A stretch of 64,000 bases of DNA from Roseovarius nitratireducens (lineage in GTDB: Bacteria; Pseudomonadota; Alphaproteobacteria; Rhodobacterales; Rhodobacteraceae), in contig NZ_PDNI01000071.1 in assembly GCF_002925845.1 (NCBI RefSeq), positions 172,332 to 236,331 of the forward strand, written 5' to 3'. This document shows, one piece after another, positions 18,536 to 27,716 of this stretch (its first letter is position 1; each line of letters opens with the position of its first letter). Position numbers and translations under genes: made by a program. Under the pieces are notes generated by a model. That model was not told the origin of the DNA. It did no database searches and was given only the letters and a program-made list of their open reading frames with translations.

Positions 18536-19103
18536 GGTCGCGGGCCTCATCCACGTCGCTCAGCGTATCGACGAGCGCCACGCGGCAACGCCCCAAGCTT
18601 GCGACCGTATCGGCGCGGGCATGAGCGCCCGACCACCGTACACCCTCGAACAGCCGTGCGGGCACCGCCGTCGTCCGCTTGAGCCCGATAAGCCAGTAGC
18701 CGCCATCCGGTGCCGGGCCGATCACCGCGTCATGCCCCCCGAGCGCGGCAAAAGCGCGGGCGATGTGTGGCCGGTCGATGCCGGGGATATCCGCGCCGAC
18801 GATGCACACGGGCCCCGGCGGCAGGCTACGGAAAATGCGCCGCATCCGGTCCCCGAGATCGCCCTTGCCTTGGGGCATGCGCGGCAGGTGCGCGGGCCAG
18901 ACGCGGCTCGCCAGCCCCTCGGCATCGGGGCTGACCGCCAGCACCAGTCGCCAGCGCGGGTCTTCCACCCGGCGCAGCAGGCGGGCGACCTGATGGCGGA
19001 ACCACCAGGCGGCGGCGATCATCCCCAGCTCACGCCCCAGCCGTGTCTTGACGCGGCCCGGGTGCGGCTCCTTGACCATCACGACGAGGGTTTGTCGCGT
19101 CAT
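18468..19103 (-). CDS. DUF2064 / TIGR04282-type glycosyltransferase-fold protein
   Basis: A 211-residue nucleotide-sugar transferase-like protein. It shows the [14 protein letters not shown]-terminal signature, [16 protein letters not shown] and [11 protein letters not shown], all diagnostic of the family some databases call an arsenosugar biosynthesis glycosyltransferase. No arsenic genes are nearby, so the substrate is left open. It starts within the dapE stop (ATGA), so it is co-translated with dapE. The last 68 bases overlap the convergent msrC gene, and the Pro/Arg-rich tail encoded there may be dispensable. Confidence 0.85.
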   Translation of the reverse strand: MTRQTLVVMVKEPHPGRVKTRLGRELGMIAAAWWFRHQVARLLRRVEDPRWRLVLAVSPDAEGLASRVWPAHLPRMPQGKGDLGDRMRRIFRSLPPGPVCIVGADIPGIDRPHIARAFAALGGHDAVIGPAPDGGYWLIGLKRTTAVPARLFEGVRWSGAHARADTVASLGRCRVALVDTLSDVDEARDLSPAAAQRPAAGFPPTPARPPR

Positions 19104-20251
19104 GTAAAGTAATCGCGTAAAATCTGTGTATAGACTGCCTTGAGTTGGTGTATCTGGTCAATCTCCACCCGCTCGTCCACCTGGTGCATGGTCTGGCCGA
19201 CAAGGCCGAATTCCACCACCGGGCAGTGATCCTTTACAAACCGCGCATCCGAGGTGCCGCCAGTGGTCGACAGCACTGGCGTGGCGCCGGTTTCCGCCTC
19301 GACCGCGCGTGCCACCAGATCGGAGAGCGGGCCGGGGGGCGTGAGGAACGACTCGCCCGAGACCTTGACCTGCATCTCGCCAGTGACGCCGAATTCAGCC
19401 GCCACTCGGCCGATCTCCGCCTGTATACAGGCGATGAGGCTTGCACTGTCATGGGCGTCGTTGAAGCGGATATTGACCGTGGCGCGGCATTGCGCTGGGA
19501 TCACGTTGGTGGCCGGGTTGCCGGTGTCGATGGTGACGACGGCCAGCGTCGAGGGGTCGAAATGCTCGGTGCCCTCGTCAAGTGTGTGCGAGGCCATCCG
19601 GTCCATCAACCGGGCCATGGCGGGCAGGGGGTTCTTCGCCCGGTGCGGATAGGCGGAATGACCCTGCACGCCGGTGAGCGTGATCCAGGCCGAGAGCGAG
19701 CCGCGCCGCCCGATCTTGATCATCTCGCCCATGCGATCGGGGCAGGTGGGCTCGCCCACGATGCAGGCGCTCATGCGCTCGTCATTCTCGTCCATCCAGT
19801 CGAGCAGGGCGCGCGTGCCGTCCACGGCGTCCCCCTCCTCGTCGCCGGTGATGGCGAGGATGACCGCGCCGTCGGGTGGCGTCTCGGCCACGAAATCCAC
19901 AGCCGCGGCGACGAAGGCAGCGACGCCGGACTTCATGTCTGTCGCCCCGCGCCCCCAGAGCATCCCGTCCTTTTCCACCGCGCCGAACGGCGGCACCGAC
20001 CACGCGGCCTCGTCGCCCACGGGGACCACATCGGTGTGCCCATTGAACCCGAACGTCCGCTCCGCGCCCTTTGGCCCCCAGCGGGCAAACAGATTGGCGA
20101 CCCCGCCGCGGTTCACGCGGGTGCACGCAAAGCCCGCGCCGGTCAGGATCTCATCCAGTAACTGCAACGCACCGCCCTCTTCGGGCGTAACCGAGGGGCA
20201 GCGAATGAGTTCGGCGGTGAGGCGCGCGGGATCGAGAGGGGACGAAGGCAT
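19100..20251 (-). CDS. dapE: Succinyl-diaminopimelate desuccinylase
   Basis: A 383-residue M20-family zinc hydrolase that releases succinate and LL-diaminopimelate from N-succinyl-LL-DAP, for lysine and peptidoglycan. The metal His and Asp are in [10 protein letters not shown] and RGATDMKSG; the general base Glu is in TGDEEGDA. The substrate-binding segment [10 protein letters not shown] and the late His in [12 protein letters not shown] are also present. Length and motifs are complete. It is the first gene of a two-gene unit with the DUF2064 gene. Confidence 0.96.
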   Translation of the reverse strand: MPSSPLDPARLTAELIRCPSVTPEEGGALQLLDEILTGAGFACTRVNRGGVANLFARWGPKGAERTFGFNGHTDVVPVGDEAAWSVPPFGAVEKDGMLWGRGATDMKSGVAAFVAAAVDFVAETPPDGAVILAITGDEEGDAVDGTRALLDWMDENDERMSACIVGEPTCPDRMGEMIKIGRRGSLSAWITLTGVQGHSAYPHRAKNPLPAMARLMDRMASHTLDEGTEHFDPSTLAVVTIDTGNPATNVIPAQCRATVNIRFNDAHDSASLIACIQAEIGRVAAEFGVTGEMQVKVSGESFLTPPGPLSDLVARAVEAETGATPVLSTTGGTSDARFVKDHCPVVEFGLVGQTMHQVDERVEIDQIHQLKAVYTQILRDYFT

Positions 20252-20539
20252 GGCCGGACCTTTGATTGCGATGCGCGTCGCCTAGCGCGGATCGCGCGTT
20301 GGTGCAAATGGCAAGGCGAACGGATAAACCTTAACAATACGGGAAAGATTTGCTATCACTTGATAAAACAAAGACCGAGGCAGGTCGAGACGAGCGGAGA
20401 CGGGGTTCGAAGATCCGGAAAACGGACGGGCAGACCCAGATTGGACAGACCGGCGGCACGTCATCCTGGCGATGCGCTGCGGCATTCTGGACACGTCAAA
20501 GCCGCGCATCCTGCCTCCCATGAACGAGGTGGGCAGGAC

Positions 20540-22120
20540 ATGGTTTCAGGTGTAGAACTTCCGATTGATCGCAAGGCCTCCGACATGGAGATGGCCGAGA
20601 CCATCTTCGGCGACGGGGTCACGATCCTCAGTGCGAATTACACCGGGGACCGTGATTCATCGGGCATCTACACCGACGGCAACGCAATCTCTCCGGGGGT
20701 GGTGCCGAGCGATACGGGCGTGATGTTCTCGACCGGCGACCTGCGCGGCTTCACCAACGACAACCCGTTCCAGTCCAACCTGTCGAGTAGCACCACGACC
20801 AACTCCAGCGGGCCGAACGGCGTGAGCGATTTCAACGCCGCCGCAGGCACGTTCACCTATGACGCATCGTATCTCGATGTGACTTTCGTTCCTACCGGCA
20901 ACGTGATGACGATGCAGTTTGTCTTTACCTCCGAGGAATACCCCGAATTCGCATCGAGCGCGTTCCAGGATTTCTTTGGGGTCTGGATCAATGGCGATCT
21001 GGTGCCGCTGTCTCTGGGTAATGGCGATATCGACCCGGGCAACATTAACGGAGGTACCAACGAGAACCTTTTCCAGGACAACACCTCCGACCAGTTCAAC
21101 ACCGAGATGGACGGGGTCACGCTCACCCTCTCGCTAACCATCCCCGTCAATGCGGGCGAGGAGAACGATATCCGCATCGGCATCGCCGATGTCGGCGACA
21201 GCAGCTACGATTCCACCGTGCTGATCGCGGCGGACAGTGTGCAGACCGCACTGGTGGCGCAGGATGACAGCGCCACGCTTTTTCCCGACGGATCGCGCGT
21301 CATCGACGTGCTGGGCAATGATGTCAACGACACCGGCGGCACGCTGACGATCACCCATCTCAATGGGCAGGCGGTGGCGGCAGGTGACGTGGTGACGCTG
21401 TCCTCGGGGCAGCAAATCCAGCTCAACGCCGATGGCACGGTAACGGCGATTGGCGATGGCGATACCGAGCAGTTTACCTTTACCTACGGGGTGGAGAGCA
21501 GCACCGGACCGTCTGATACCGGGTTTGTCACAGTCGATTCGGTGCCTTGCTTCGTCGCCGGGACGTGCATCCGCACGCCGGAGGGCGATGTGCCGGTCGA
21601 GGAGTTGAAGCCCGGCGATTTTGTGCTCACCCGCGACGAGGGGGCGCAGCCGCTGCGTTGGACCGGCAGCCGGACGGTCGCGGCGACGGGCGATTTTGCG
21701 CCGATCCGCATCGCCGCAGACACGTTCGGACGGCATGACGAGACATGGCTTTCGCCGCTGCACAGGGTGCTGGTGCGCGATGCGCTGGCCGAGCTTCTGT
21801 TTGGCGAGAGCGAGGTGCTGGTTGCGGCGCGCGACCTGGTCAACGACCGAACGGTGCGTCGCGTCGCGGGGGGCGAGGTCACCTATGTGCACCTGATGTT
21901 CGACCGGCATCAGGTGATCTGGTCGGGCGGACTCGCCACCGAGAGTTTCCTGCCGGGGCCGCAGACGGCGCACAGTTTCGAGGCCGGCATCGTCGCCGAG
22001 ATATGCGCGCTCTTTCCCGAGATCGACCCGGCGACCTGGGCGGGCTACAGCCCGGCAGCGCGGCGCACGCTGCGGCCCTTCGAGGCGCGACTTCTGGTGC
22101 ATCCGGGGCAGGCGGCCTGA
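20540..22120 (+). CDS. Secreted-type protein with choice-of-anchor-L-like and Hint domains
   Basis: A 526-residue three-part protein. The N-terminal half resembles choice-of-anchor-L modules, with FVFTSEEYPEF near residues 128-138 and FGVWINGD after it. A beta-rich, cadherin/VCBS-like spacer follows (about 240-330; VIDVLGNDVND, LNADGTVT). The C-terminal part is a Hint_2 domain starting at PCFVAGTCIRTP, with Cys337 as the expected nucleophile and LSPLHRVLV carrying the conserved His. No signal peptide is seen, as is usual for type I secretion. The ATG at 20540 follows GGGCAGG. Function is unknown; self-processing is inferred only. The next Hint gene starts two bases after its stop. Confidence 0.82.
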   Translation: MVSGVELPIDRKASDMEMAETIFGDGVTILSANYTGDRDSSGIYTDGNAISPGVVPSDTGVMFSTGDLRGFTNDNPFQSNLSSSTTTNSSGPNGVSDFNAAAGTFTYDASYLDVTFVPTGNVMTMQFVFTSEEYPEFASSAFQDFFGVWINGDLVPLSLGNGDIDPGNINGGTNENLFQDNTSDQFNTEMDGVTLTLSLTIPVNAGEENDIRIGIADVGDSSYDSTVLIAADSVQTALVAQDDSATLFPDGSRVIDVLGNDVNDTGGTLTITHLNGQAVAAGDVVTLSSGQQIQLNADGTVTAIGDGDTEQFTFTYGVESSTGPSDTGFVTVDSVPCFVAGTCIRTPEGDVPVEELKPGDFVLTRDEGAQPLRWTGSRTVAATGDFAPIRIAADTFGRHDETWLSPLHRVLVRDALAELLFGESEVLVAARDLVNDRTVRRVAGGEVTYVHLMFDRHQVIWSGGLATESFLPGPQTAHSFEAGIVAEICALFPEIDPATWAGYSPAARRTLRPFEARLLVHPGQAA

Positions 22121-22121
22121 G

Positions 22122-23213
22122 ATGGGCTGGATCGCGCTGACCGGTCGCGATGGCGGGCAATTTGCCCCCCGCGGGATCGGCGGTACGGGGCGTCAGGGGC
22201 CGCAAACCGCCGATCCGACCGCGCTGCTGCCGCGAGGCACGCTGCTTCTGGAGACACGCCCCGCGATCGGTCGGCGGCCGCAGACGCTCTTGTCCTTCGG
22301 GCGCACGCATCCGTGGAACGGTGGCTTCTCGCTGCAACTCTTGCCATCGGGCGGCGTGGCGCTTGTCGAGACGCAGGAGCGCGACGTCCGCCACGCCATC
22401 CTGCCGTTCCGGCCCGATGACCGCAGCGACAGCCTGCGCATCAGCTATACTTGGGACGCCCCGGGGCGTTGGGGGCGCCTGTCGCTGGAACGGCCCGGGA
22501 TCATCGGGGTGCGCAGCATCACCGTGCCGCCACCGCATCCCATGCCGCTAGCCGACCTGCGCACGGCGTTCACCGACCCACGACAGCGGCATCTTGACCC
22601 GGAAGTTATCTTTGCGGCGCTCTCCGACGAGGTCGAGCCGGTCGGGCCGATGCCGGGACTTGTGGGCGAGGTGCCTGTGCGCACCCCGGGGGGATATGTC
22701 GAAGCGGGACGGCTGCGGCGTGGCGATTGCGTGCGCGGCACCGGCGGGGCGGTGGTGCCGGTGCTGCACCGGCTGTCGCGCAGCGTGCCGTCAGCGGGCA
22801 GTTTTCGCCCCGTGCGGCTGCGTGCGCCCTATTTTGGTCTGCGTGCCGATATCGTGGTCGCGCCGCATCAGAGGCTGGTGATCGGCGGCTCGGACGTGGA
22901 ATACCTCTTCGGCTCGGAGGCGGTGCTGGTCGCGGCCTGTCACCTCGTCAACGGATCGGCCGCTGTTCATGCAGAGGCGGGGCCGCTCACCTGCTATCAC
23001 GGGCTGGTGCTGCCGGAACACGAGGAGATCCAGGCCGCGGGCGCGCGCACCGAAAGCCTGTACCTGGGGCGGATACGGCGCAAGCCGGAGATCGTGTCGA
23101 TGAGCCTACTGTCTGGACTCAACCGCGCGCGCCTGCCCGAGCATTCGCGCCCGCTCTGGCCGGTTCTGAAGTCATACGAGGCGACTGCGCTGGCGATGAC
23201 GCGCGCGGCGTGA
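22122..23213 (+). CDS. Hint-domain protein lacking the N-terminal Cys nucleophile
   Basis: A 363-residue protein. Residues 1-175 are a beta-rich region of unknown type (LLFGR-like phrases LLSFGRTHPW and LRISYTWDAPG). The C-terminal 180 residues align with the Hint domain of the preceding gene: LVGEVPVRTPGG against FVAGTCIRTPEG, APHQRLVIGG against SPLHRVLVRD, and FGSEAVLVAACHLVNG against FGESEVLVAARDLVND. The position of the Hint nucleophile holds Gly179 instead of Cys, while the His is kept. It follows the first Hint gene with one intervening base and is probably co-transcribed. Confidence 0.8.
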   Translation: MGWIALTGRDGGQFAPRGIGGTGRQGPQTADPTALLPRGTLLLETRPAIGRRPQTLLSFGRTHPWNGGFSLQLLPSGGVALVETQERDVRHAILPFRPDDRSDSLRISYTWDAPGRWGRLSLERPGIIGVRSITVPPPHPMPLADLRTAFTDPRQRHLDPEVIFAALSDEVEPVGPMPGLVGEVPVRTPGGYVEAGRLRRGDCVRGTGGAVVPVLHRLSRSVPSAGSFRPVRLRAPYFGLRADIVVAPHQRLVIGGSDVEYLFGSEAVLVAACHLVNGSAAVHAEAGPLTCYHGLVLPEHEEIQAAGARTESLYLGRIRRKPEIVSMSLLSGLNRARLPEHSRPLWPVLKSYEATALAMTRAA

Positions 23214-23374
23214 AGGGGGGTTAGACGTCGTCGGAGGCGAACTCCTACGGGGGTGGATTTGGCCTGGCGCGGACCCTCGCGTTAGCCGCGCATTGGCACC
23301 GAGACCTGAATGTCCGCGTTAGGCCACAACTGATCGGGTGTCGACTTTTCCCCCTCGAGCCGCGCATGATCTGA

Positions 23375-24076
23375 TCAGAGCGCGGCCCGTCCGGCGAGTC
23401 GCCGGTCAATCAGACGCATGACATGGGCGAGGCAGGAGGTCGCGCCGGGGCCGGTAAGACCGCTGGCCGCGCGGGCGAGCGTGCAGTCATCCGCGTCGCG
23501 CGCCACGCCTGTGAGGAACTGCGCGGCATAGGCCAGCGCCGCATCGTCGGGTTTGCCGCCGAGCAGGTCGCGCATCTGGTCGAGGTCGTCGCGATAGGCG
23601 AGCGGGTCCGGTGCGATGCGATCAGGTGCGAGCGCGCGCGGCCCCGGCATGTCGTGATCTGGCGGTAGATGCTGCAGGATTTCGGCCTGAAACAGACCAA
23701 GGCTGTCAAGCGGCTTGGCGAGGAACCCGTCCGCCCCCGACGCCCGCGCGGCATCGGCCATGCCGGGTGTGCCGCTCATCGCCAGAATCGTGCCGATCCG
23801 CGGCCTAGCCTGTGCAAGCGAAGCCACGAGATCCAACCCCGACCCGTCAGGCAACCCGGCATCGACGAGGATGACCGAGGGGCGGTAGACCTGCAAGTGG
23901 CGCCACGCCGCACCGAGGCTGTCGGCGCGGCGGATGCGCGCGCCGCTACGCAGGCACATGATCCGAAGCGCCTCGGAGGCGAAGCGGCTGTCCTCCACCA
24001 CGAGGACGGTCATGCCCAGAAGCGGGCGCGCGGTGCCCTGCGCGGGGCGGGGGGCGAGACTGTCGCGATCGCGCAT
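23375..24076 (-). CDS. Single-receiver response regulator with unassigned C-terminal region
   Basis: A 233-residue protein whose residues 20-140 form a CheY-like receiver. The acidic cluster is VEDSR, the phospho-acceptor is Asp72 in ILVDAGLPDGSG and the conserved Lys is Lys121 in FLAKPLDS. The last 80 residues are helical (LDQMRDLLGGKPDD, CLAHVMRLIDRR) and match no output domain I recognise. There is no DNA-binding domain. The start at 24076 has AAGGGA upstream. No histidine kinase is adjacent. Confidence 0.82.
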   Translation of the reverse strand: MRDRDSLAPRPAQGTARPLLGMTVLVVEDSRFASEALRIMCLRSGARIRRADSLGAAWRHLQVYRPSVILVDAGLPDGSGLDLVASLAQARPRIGTILAMSGTPGMADAARASGADGFLAKPLDSLGLFQAEILQHLPPDHDMPGPRALAPDRIAPDPLAYRDDLDQMRDLLGGKPDDAALAYAAQFLTGVARDADDCTLARAASGLTGPGATSCLAHVMRLIDRRLAGRAAL

Positions 24077-24133
24077 GCTTTTGATCCCTTCTTGCTCCGT
24101 TTGCCGGAAGCATGGCCCGGCATTGGTGAACGT

Positions 24134-24141
24134 ATGGTTAA
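24134..24141 (-). promoter_or_regulatory. CtrA-like half-site upstream of the response regulator gene
   Basis: The minus strand reads TTAACCAT, which matches a known CtrA half-site, 58 bases before the start of the response regulator at 24076. A single 8-mer can occur by chance. Confidence 0.35.
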
Positions 24142-24230
24142 TGGGCGGCTGCGGCGGCTCGTCCGCTTGCCAGCCGCGCCCATCATCCCCATAACGTGCC
24201 CCAGCCCCGGGACCACAGGAGAGCCAGGAA

Positions 24231-24635
24231 ATGATCGGACGTCTCAACCATGTCGCCATCGCCGTGCCCGACCTCGAGGCCGCGAGCGCGCAGTACCGCG
24301 ATGCGCTGGGTGCCAATGTCGGCGCGCCGCAGGACGAGCCCGATCACGGCGTGACGGTTGTGTTCATCGAATTGCCCAACACCAAGATCGAGCTTCTTTA
24401 TCCGCTGGGCGAGGACAGCCCGATCCAGGGCTTCCTCGCCAAGAACCCCGCGGGCGGCATCCACCATGTCTGCTACGAGGTCGAGGACATCCTCGCCGCG
24501 CGCGACCAGCTCAAGGCCAGCGGTTTGCGAGTGCTGGGCGATGGCGAACCGAAGATCGGTGCCCACGGCAAGCCGGTGCTGTTCCTGCATCCTAAGGACA
24601 TGAACGGCACCCTGACCGAGCTGGAGCAGGTCTGA
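24231..24635 (+). CDS. mce: Methylmalonyl-CoA / ethylmalonyl-CoA epimerase
   Basis: A 134-residue vicinal-oxygen-chelate protein that interconverts the R and S epimers of methylmalonyl-CoA; in ethylmalonyl-CoA pathway organisms it also acts on ethylmalonyl-CoA. Metal ligands are visible as LNHVAIAVPDLE at the N terminus, IHHVCYEVED and the final Glu in LTELEQV. The LFLHPKDMNG segment is typical. AGGAA precedes the ATG. It is translationally coupled (TGATG) to a DUF1467 gene, the usual arrangement in Rhodobacteraceae. Confidence 0.95.
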   Translation: MIGRLNHVAIAVPDLEAASAQYRDALGANVGAPQDEPDHGVTVVFIELPNTKIELLYPLGEDSPIQGFLAKNPAGGIHHVCYEVEDILAARDQLKASGLRVLGDGEPKIGAHGKPVLFLHPKDMNGTLTELEQV

Positions 24636-24916
24636 TGGGTATTACCTCGGCCATCGTACTCTACGTGGTGATCTGGTTTCTGACCTTCTTTGTGGTGCTC
24701 CCGGTCCGCATCCAGACGCAGGGCGATCTGGGCCGCATCGTGCCTGGCACGCAGGCCGGATCGCCCGAGCATCATCACCTGAAGAAAAAGGCGTGGATCA
24801 CCACCGGCATTGCCGCGATCCTGTGGGCGATTTGTGCATACGTGATCCTGTCGGGGATGATATCGGTGCGCGATATCGACTTGTTCAACCGGATGGGCCC
24901 GCCTTCCGCCGGATAG
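24635..24916 (+). CDS. DUF1467 small membrane protein
   Basis: A 93-residue protein with two predicted transmembrane helices (about 4-24 and 54-74) separated by a polar loop containing GSPEHHHLKKK. It matches the DUF1467 family, which is nearly always encoded right after methylmalonyl-CoA epimerase in alphaproteobacteria. Function is unknown. The last 32 bases overlap the convergent EI24 gene. Confidence 0.88.
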   Translation: MGITSAIVLYVVIWFLTFFVVLPVRIQTQGDLGRIVPGTQAGSPEHHHLKKKAWITTGIAAILWAICAYVILSGMISVRDIDLFNRMGPPSAG

Positions 24917-25589
24917 CGTGGTAGATATGGGTAAAGGTGGCGGCCCCGAGGATCGGGATCAGCAGGTTCACCACCGGCACCGAGAGCGGCATCGCCATCA
25001 GCACCCCCGCCGCCCAGATCGTTAGCCGGTTCTTCTTGCGAAGGCGGATCGCGGCGACGCGCCCTTCGCGGCGCATGGCGGCAAGGGTGAAATATTCCAT
25101 CCCCAGCAAGTAGCCGTTGAGCCCCCAGAAGATGAGCACCGCGAAGGGCGTGAAGATCGCGTAGAGGATCAGCGCCAGCGTGTTGGCGAGGATGATGACC
25201 CCGAGGAAATTGACGGTGTCCTTGAGCCCTTCGCCGAAAGAGGCGCCCGCCACCGGTGGCAGGCTGGAATAGTGGCGGTCCTCCACCGCCGCGGCCACCT
25301 CGTCGAGAAACATCGAGGTGATCGCCGAGGCCACCGGCACCATCAGGAATACAGACAGCACCATCATAAGGAACAATGACGCCCCGCTCAGCAGGTCGCC
25401 CAGCCATGTCACCTCGCCGATCACGGGCAGCACGGCGGTATCGCCCACCATCCCCTGAATGAGCCATATGACGGCGGCATAGGCGGCGATCAGCACCGCG
25501 AGGGTGAGTCCTATCCCCAGAAGCAGCACCCGGCGGAAGCGTCGGTCGCCGATCTGGCCAAGTGTCTTGAGAAAGGCGGTGAAGATCAT
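24885..25589 (-). CDS. EI24 / CysZ-like membrane protein
   Basis: A 234-residue integral membrane protein with about five to six hydrophobic segments. It carries the EI24-family signature around LNGYLLGMEYFTLAAMRREGR. CysZ members import sulfate, but this assignment rests on the family only; no cysteine-synthesis genes are nearby. Its start overlaps the stop of the nitroreductase gene by four bases (ATGA), so the two are coupled. Confidence 0.83.
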   Translation of the reverse strand: MIFTAFLKTLGQIGDRRFRRVLLLGIGLTLAVLIAAYAAVIWLIQGMVGDTAVLPVIGEVTWLGDLLSGASLFLMMVLSVFLMVPVASAITSMFLDEVAAAVEDRHYSSLPPVAGASFGEGLKDTVNFLGVIILANTLALILYAIFTPFAVLIFWGLNGYLLGMEYFTLAAMRREGRVAAIRLRKKNRLTIWAAGVLMAMPLSVPVVNLLIPILGAATFTHIYHAIRRKAGPSG

Positions 25590-26164
25590 GCGTCCATCCA
25601 GGTGGTGAGCGCGTTGGTGTCGGGGCGCGGGCGTTCGGGCGGGGCAGTGGTTTCAGTGCCGATGTGAATGAAGCCGACGATCCGTTCCTCAGGCTCAAGC
25701 CCGAGTGCTTCGCGGGCAAAGGTAGTATCGTGGCTGGCCCAGCCGGTGAGCCAGTTGGCCCCCCAGCCCGCCGCGAGCGCCGCGTTCAGGAGGCCGTAGG
25801 CCACGCAGGCGGCGGAATGGCCCTGTTCGACGGCGGGCACCTTGTCGGAAGGCTTGGGCGAGAAGATCACTGCTATGGCGAGATGCGCGTCGGCGAATTG
25901 AGCGCGCTGTTTGTCGATCTCGGTCGTACTCTTCCCGAGCCGCTTGCCGCAGCTCTCCACGAGCCTGGCAAGACGCTCAAGTGCCGCGCGTTCTAGCACG
26001 ATGAGCCGCCACGGCTCGAGCTTGCCATGATCGGGGCAGCGCAGCGCCATTTCGAGCAGCGGTCGCAGGGTTGTGCGATCCGGTGCCGGTAGGCCGAGCG
26101 TCCTGGCCGGACGCGAGCGGCGGGTGCGCAGGAAGTCCAGCGCGGCGGTATCGGGGGCGGGCAT
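25586..26164 (-). CDS. Nitroreductase-family flavoprotein (YdjA-like)
   Basis: A 192-residue FMN-dependent oxidoreductase fold of the short YdjA type. The FMN-contact segment is RTRRSRPARTL, with CPDHGKLEPWR and the GWGANWLTGW region later. GFIHIGTE closes the domain. Substrate is unknown. The start at 26164 was chosen for GGAGAG seven bases upstream. It is the first gene of a two-gene unit with the EI24 protein. Confidence 0.88.
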   Translation of the reverse strand: MPAPDTAALDFLRTRRSRPARTLGLPAPDRTTLRPLLEMALRCPDHGKLEPWRLIVLERAALERLARLVESCGKRLGKSTTEIDKQRAQFADAHLAIAVIFSPKPSDKVPAVEQGHSAACVAYGLLNAALAAGWGANWLTGWASHDTTFAREALGLEPEERIVGFIHIGTETTAPPERPRPDTNALTTWMDA

Positions 26165-26299
26165 CGGGTATCTCTCCGGTCGGGGTGCAGCGGTTACCGG
26201 CAAGATGTCGACAACCGGGCGCGCGTGGTCAACCCCTTGCTTGCGCGCCGCACGCCGCCTGCTAGTCTCCGGCGGCCCCGCAACAGGAGTGTCTGTATC

Positions 26300-26743
26300 A
26301 TGCCCGAACCCCGCCTCGCCGTGCGCGCAGTGATCGTCGAGGACGGGCGGCTATTGTTGGTCAACGCCTTCAGAGATGCCGCGAGCGCCCTGTGGTGCGC
26401 GCCCGGCGGCGGGGTCGAGACCCATGCCTCGCTGCCCGAGAACCTGATCCGCGAGGTTCACGAGGAAACGGGATTGGTGATCGCGGTGGGTGCGCCTTGC
26501 CTCGTCAACGAGTTCCACGCGCCCGAGAGCGGCTTTCACCAGGTGGAGGTGTTCTTTCGCTGCCGTCTCGTCAGCGGGGCGCTCCGTGACGACTGGTGCG
26601 ACCCCGAGGGCGTGGTGAGCCGTCGGTCCTGGGTCACGCGCGAGGAGATGGCGGCGCTTCGGGTCAAGCCCGACAGCCTTGCGCGGGTCGCCTTTGCACG
26701 GGGGATGGGCTACGATCCTTTGGAACGCCTCGTCAACCCCTGA
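26300..26743 (+). CDS. Nudix hydrolase with a substituted Nudix box
   Basis: A 147-residue Nudix-fold protein. The catalytic REVHEETGL half of the Nudix box is intact, giving the metal-binding Glu residues. The Glu that normally sits eight residues before the Arg is Ala here (GGVETHASLPEN). The substrate is unknown: nucleoside diphosphate-X compounds are the family norm. CAACAGGAG lies 11 bases before the ATG at 26300. Its 3' end overlaps the convergent DMT transporter by 11 bases. Confidence 0.86.
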   Translation: MPEPRLAVRAVIVEDGRLLLVNAFRDAASALWCAPGGGVETHASLPENLIREVHEETGLVIAVGAPCLVNEFHAPESGFHQVEVFFRCRLVSGALRDDWCDPEGVVSRRSWVTREEMAALRVKPDSLARVAFARGMGYDPLERLVNP

Positions 26744-27581
26744 GCCGCAGCACCGAAACCGCTACGCCGCCCAGTACCAGTGCGCTGGCGAGCAGGGTTT
26801 GCAGTCCCATACTCTCTCCGAGGAAAATCATGCCACCCGCCACGGCGATCACCGGCACCGTCAGTTGCGCCACCGCGGCGACCGCCGAGTCGAGCCCCGG
26901 CAACACGCGATACCACAGCGCGTAGCCGAGGCCGGACGTGACCGCCCCCGACAGGATGGCGAGCGCAATGCCCTCGGTGCCGGCATGCGTGCCGGACGCG
27001 CCCGCGGGCAGGGCGAAACCCACGACAAGCCCCAGCGGCGCGGCGAGGATGAAATTGGCCGCCGTGGCCTGAAGCGCATCGGTTTCGCGCCGTCCGGCCA
27101 GCGAGTAGAGGCCCCAGCCGACGCCCGCGGCGGCCATCGACAGGCCGTGCAGCACGCTGACCTGCGGTCCCGCTCCGGGCCAGAGCAGCCAGGTAAGCCC
27201 GGCAAAGGCCAGCGCCGCCCCGGTCCAGCGGCGCGTTGGCGTGGCCTCGCCCGCGACGAGGCCGCCCGCGAACATGGTGATCTGCACCACGCCGAACAGG
27301 ATGAGTGCGCCGAGCCCTGCATCGAGCGCGGTATAGGCAGCGGAGAAGCCGTAGATATAGACGAGGAGCGCCAGCACGCCGATCGCGCGCCCCGCCCCGC
27401 CAAGCCTCAGCCCGCCGCGCAGGGCGATGCACAACCCCCCTAGCATCACTGCCCCCGCGATGAGCCGGATTGTGCCGAAGCTTGCCGCGTCAATACTGCC
27501 GCTGGCAAGCGCCATGCGGTTCAGGACCGAATTGGCAGCGAAGGCGATCATGGTGAGCGAGGTCAGAAGGAAAAGGCGCAT
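26733..27581 (-). CDS. DMT-superfamily (EamA) transporter
   Basis: A 282-residue inner-membrane protein with two EamA repeats and about ten hydrophobic segments. The C-terminal repeat includes the motif TVPVIAVAGGMIFLGE, diagnostic of the family. Such proteins usually export amino acids or other metabolites; no substrate is indicated. GGGGAG precedes the ATG at 27581. It diverges from rppH. Confidence 0.88.
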   Translation of the reverse strand: MRLFLLTSLTMIAFAANSVLNRMALASGSIDAASFGTIRLIAGAVMLGGLCIALRGGLRLGGAGRAIGVLALLVYIYGFSAAYTALDAGLGALILFGVVQITMFAGGLVAGEATPTRRWTGAALAFAGLTWLLWPGAGPQVSVLHGLSMAAAGVGWGLYSLAGRRETDALQATAANFILAAPLGLVVGFALPAGASGTHAGTEGIALAILSGAVTSGLGYALWYRVLPGLDSAVAAVAQLTVPVIAVAGGMIFLGESMGLQTLLASALVLGGVAVSVLRLRG

Positions 27582-27716
27582 GGCTCCCCATAGCGCGCCG
27601 TGCGCCGGACGTATAGTCACGGATGGGTGTCCGGGAAACGGGGGTGCGCCGGGCTGTCTTGACCTCTGCGGGGCCGCCCCGCACTGTGCGCTCCAAAGCC
27701 ACCTTACAGGATTGTC

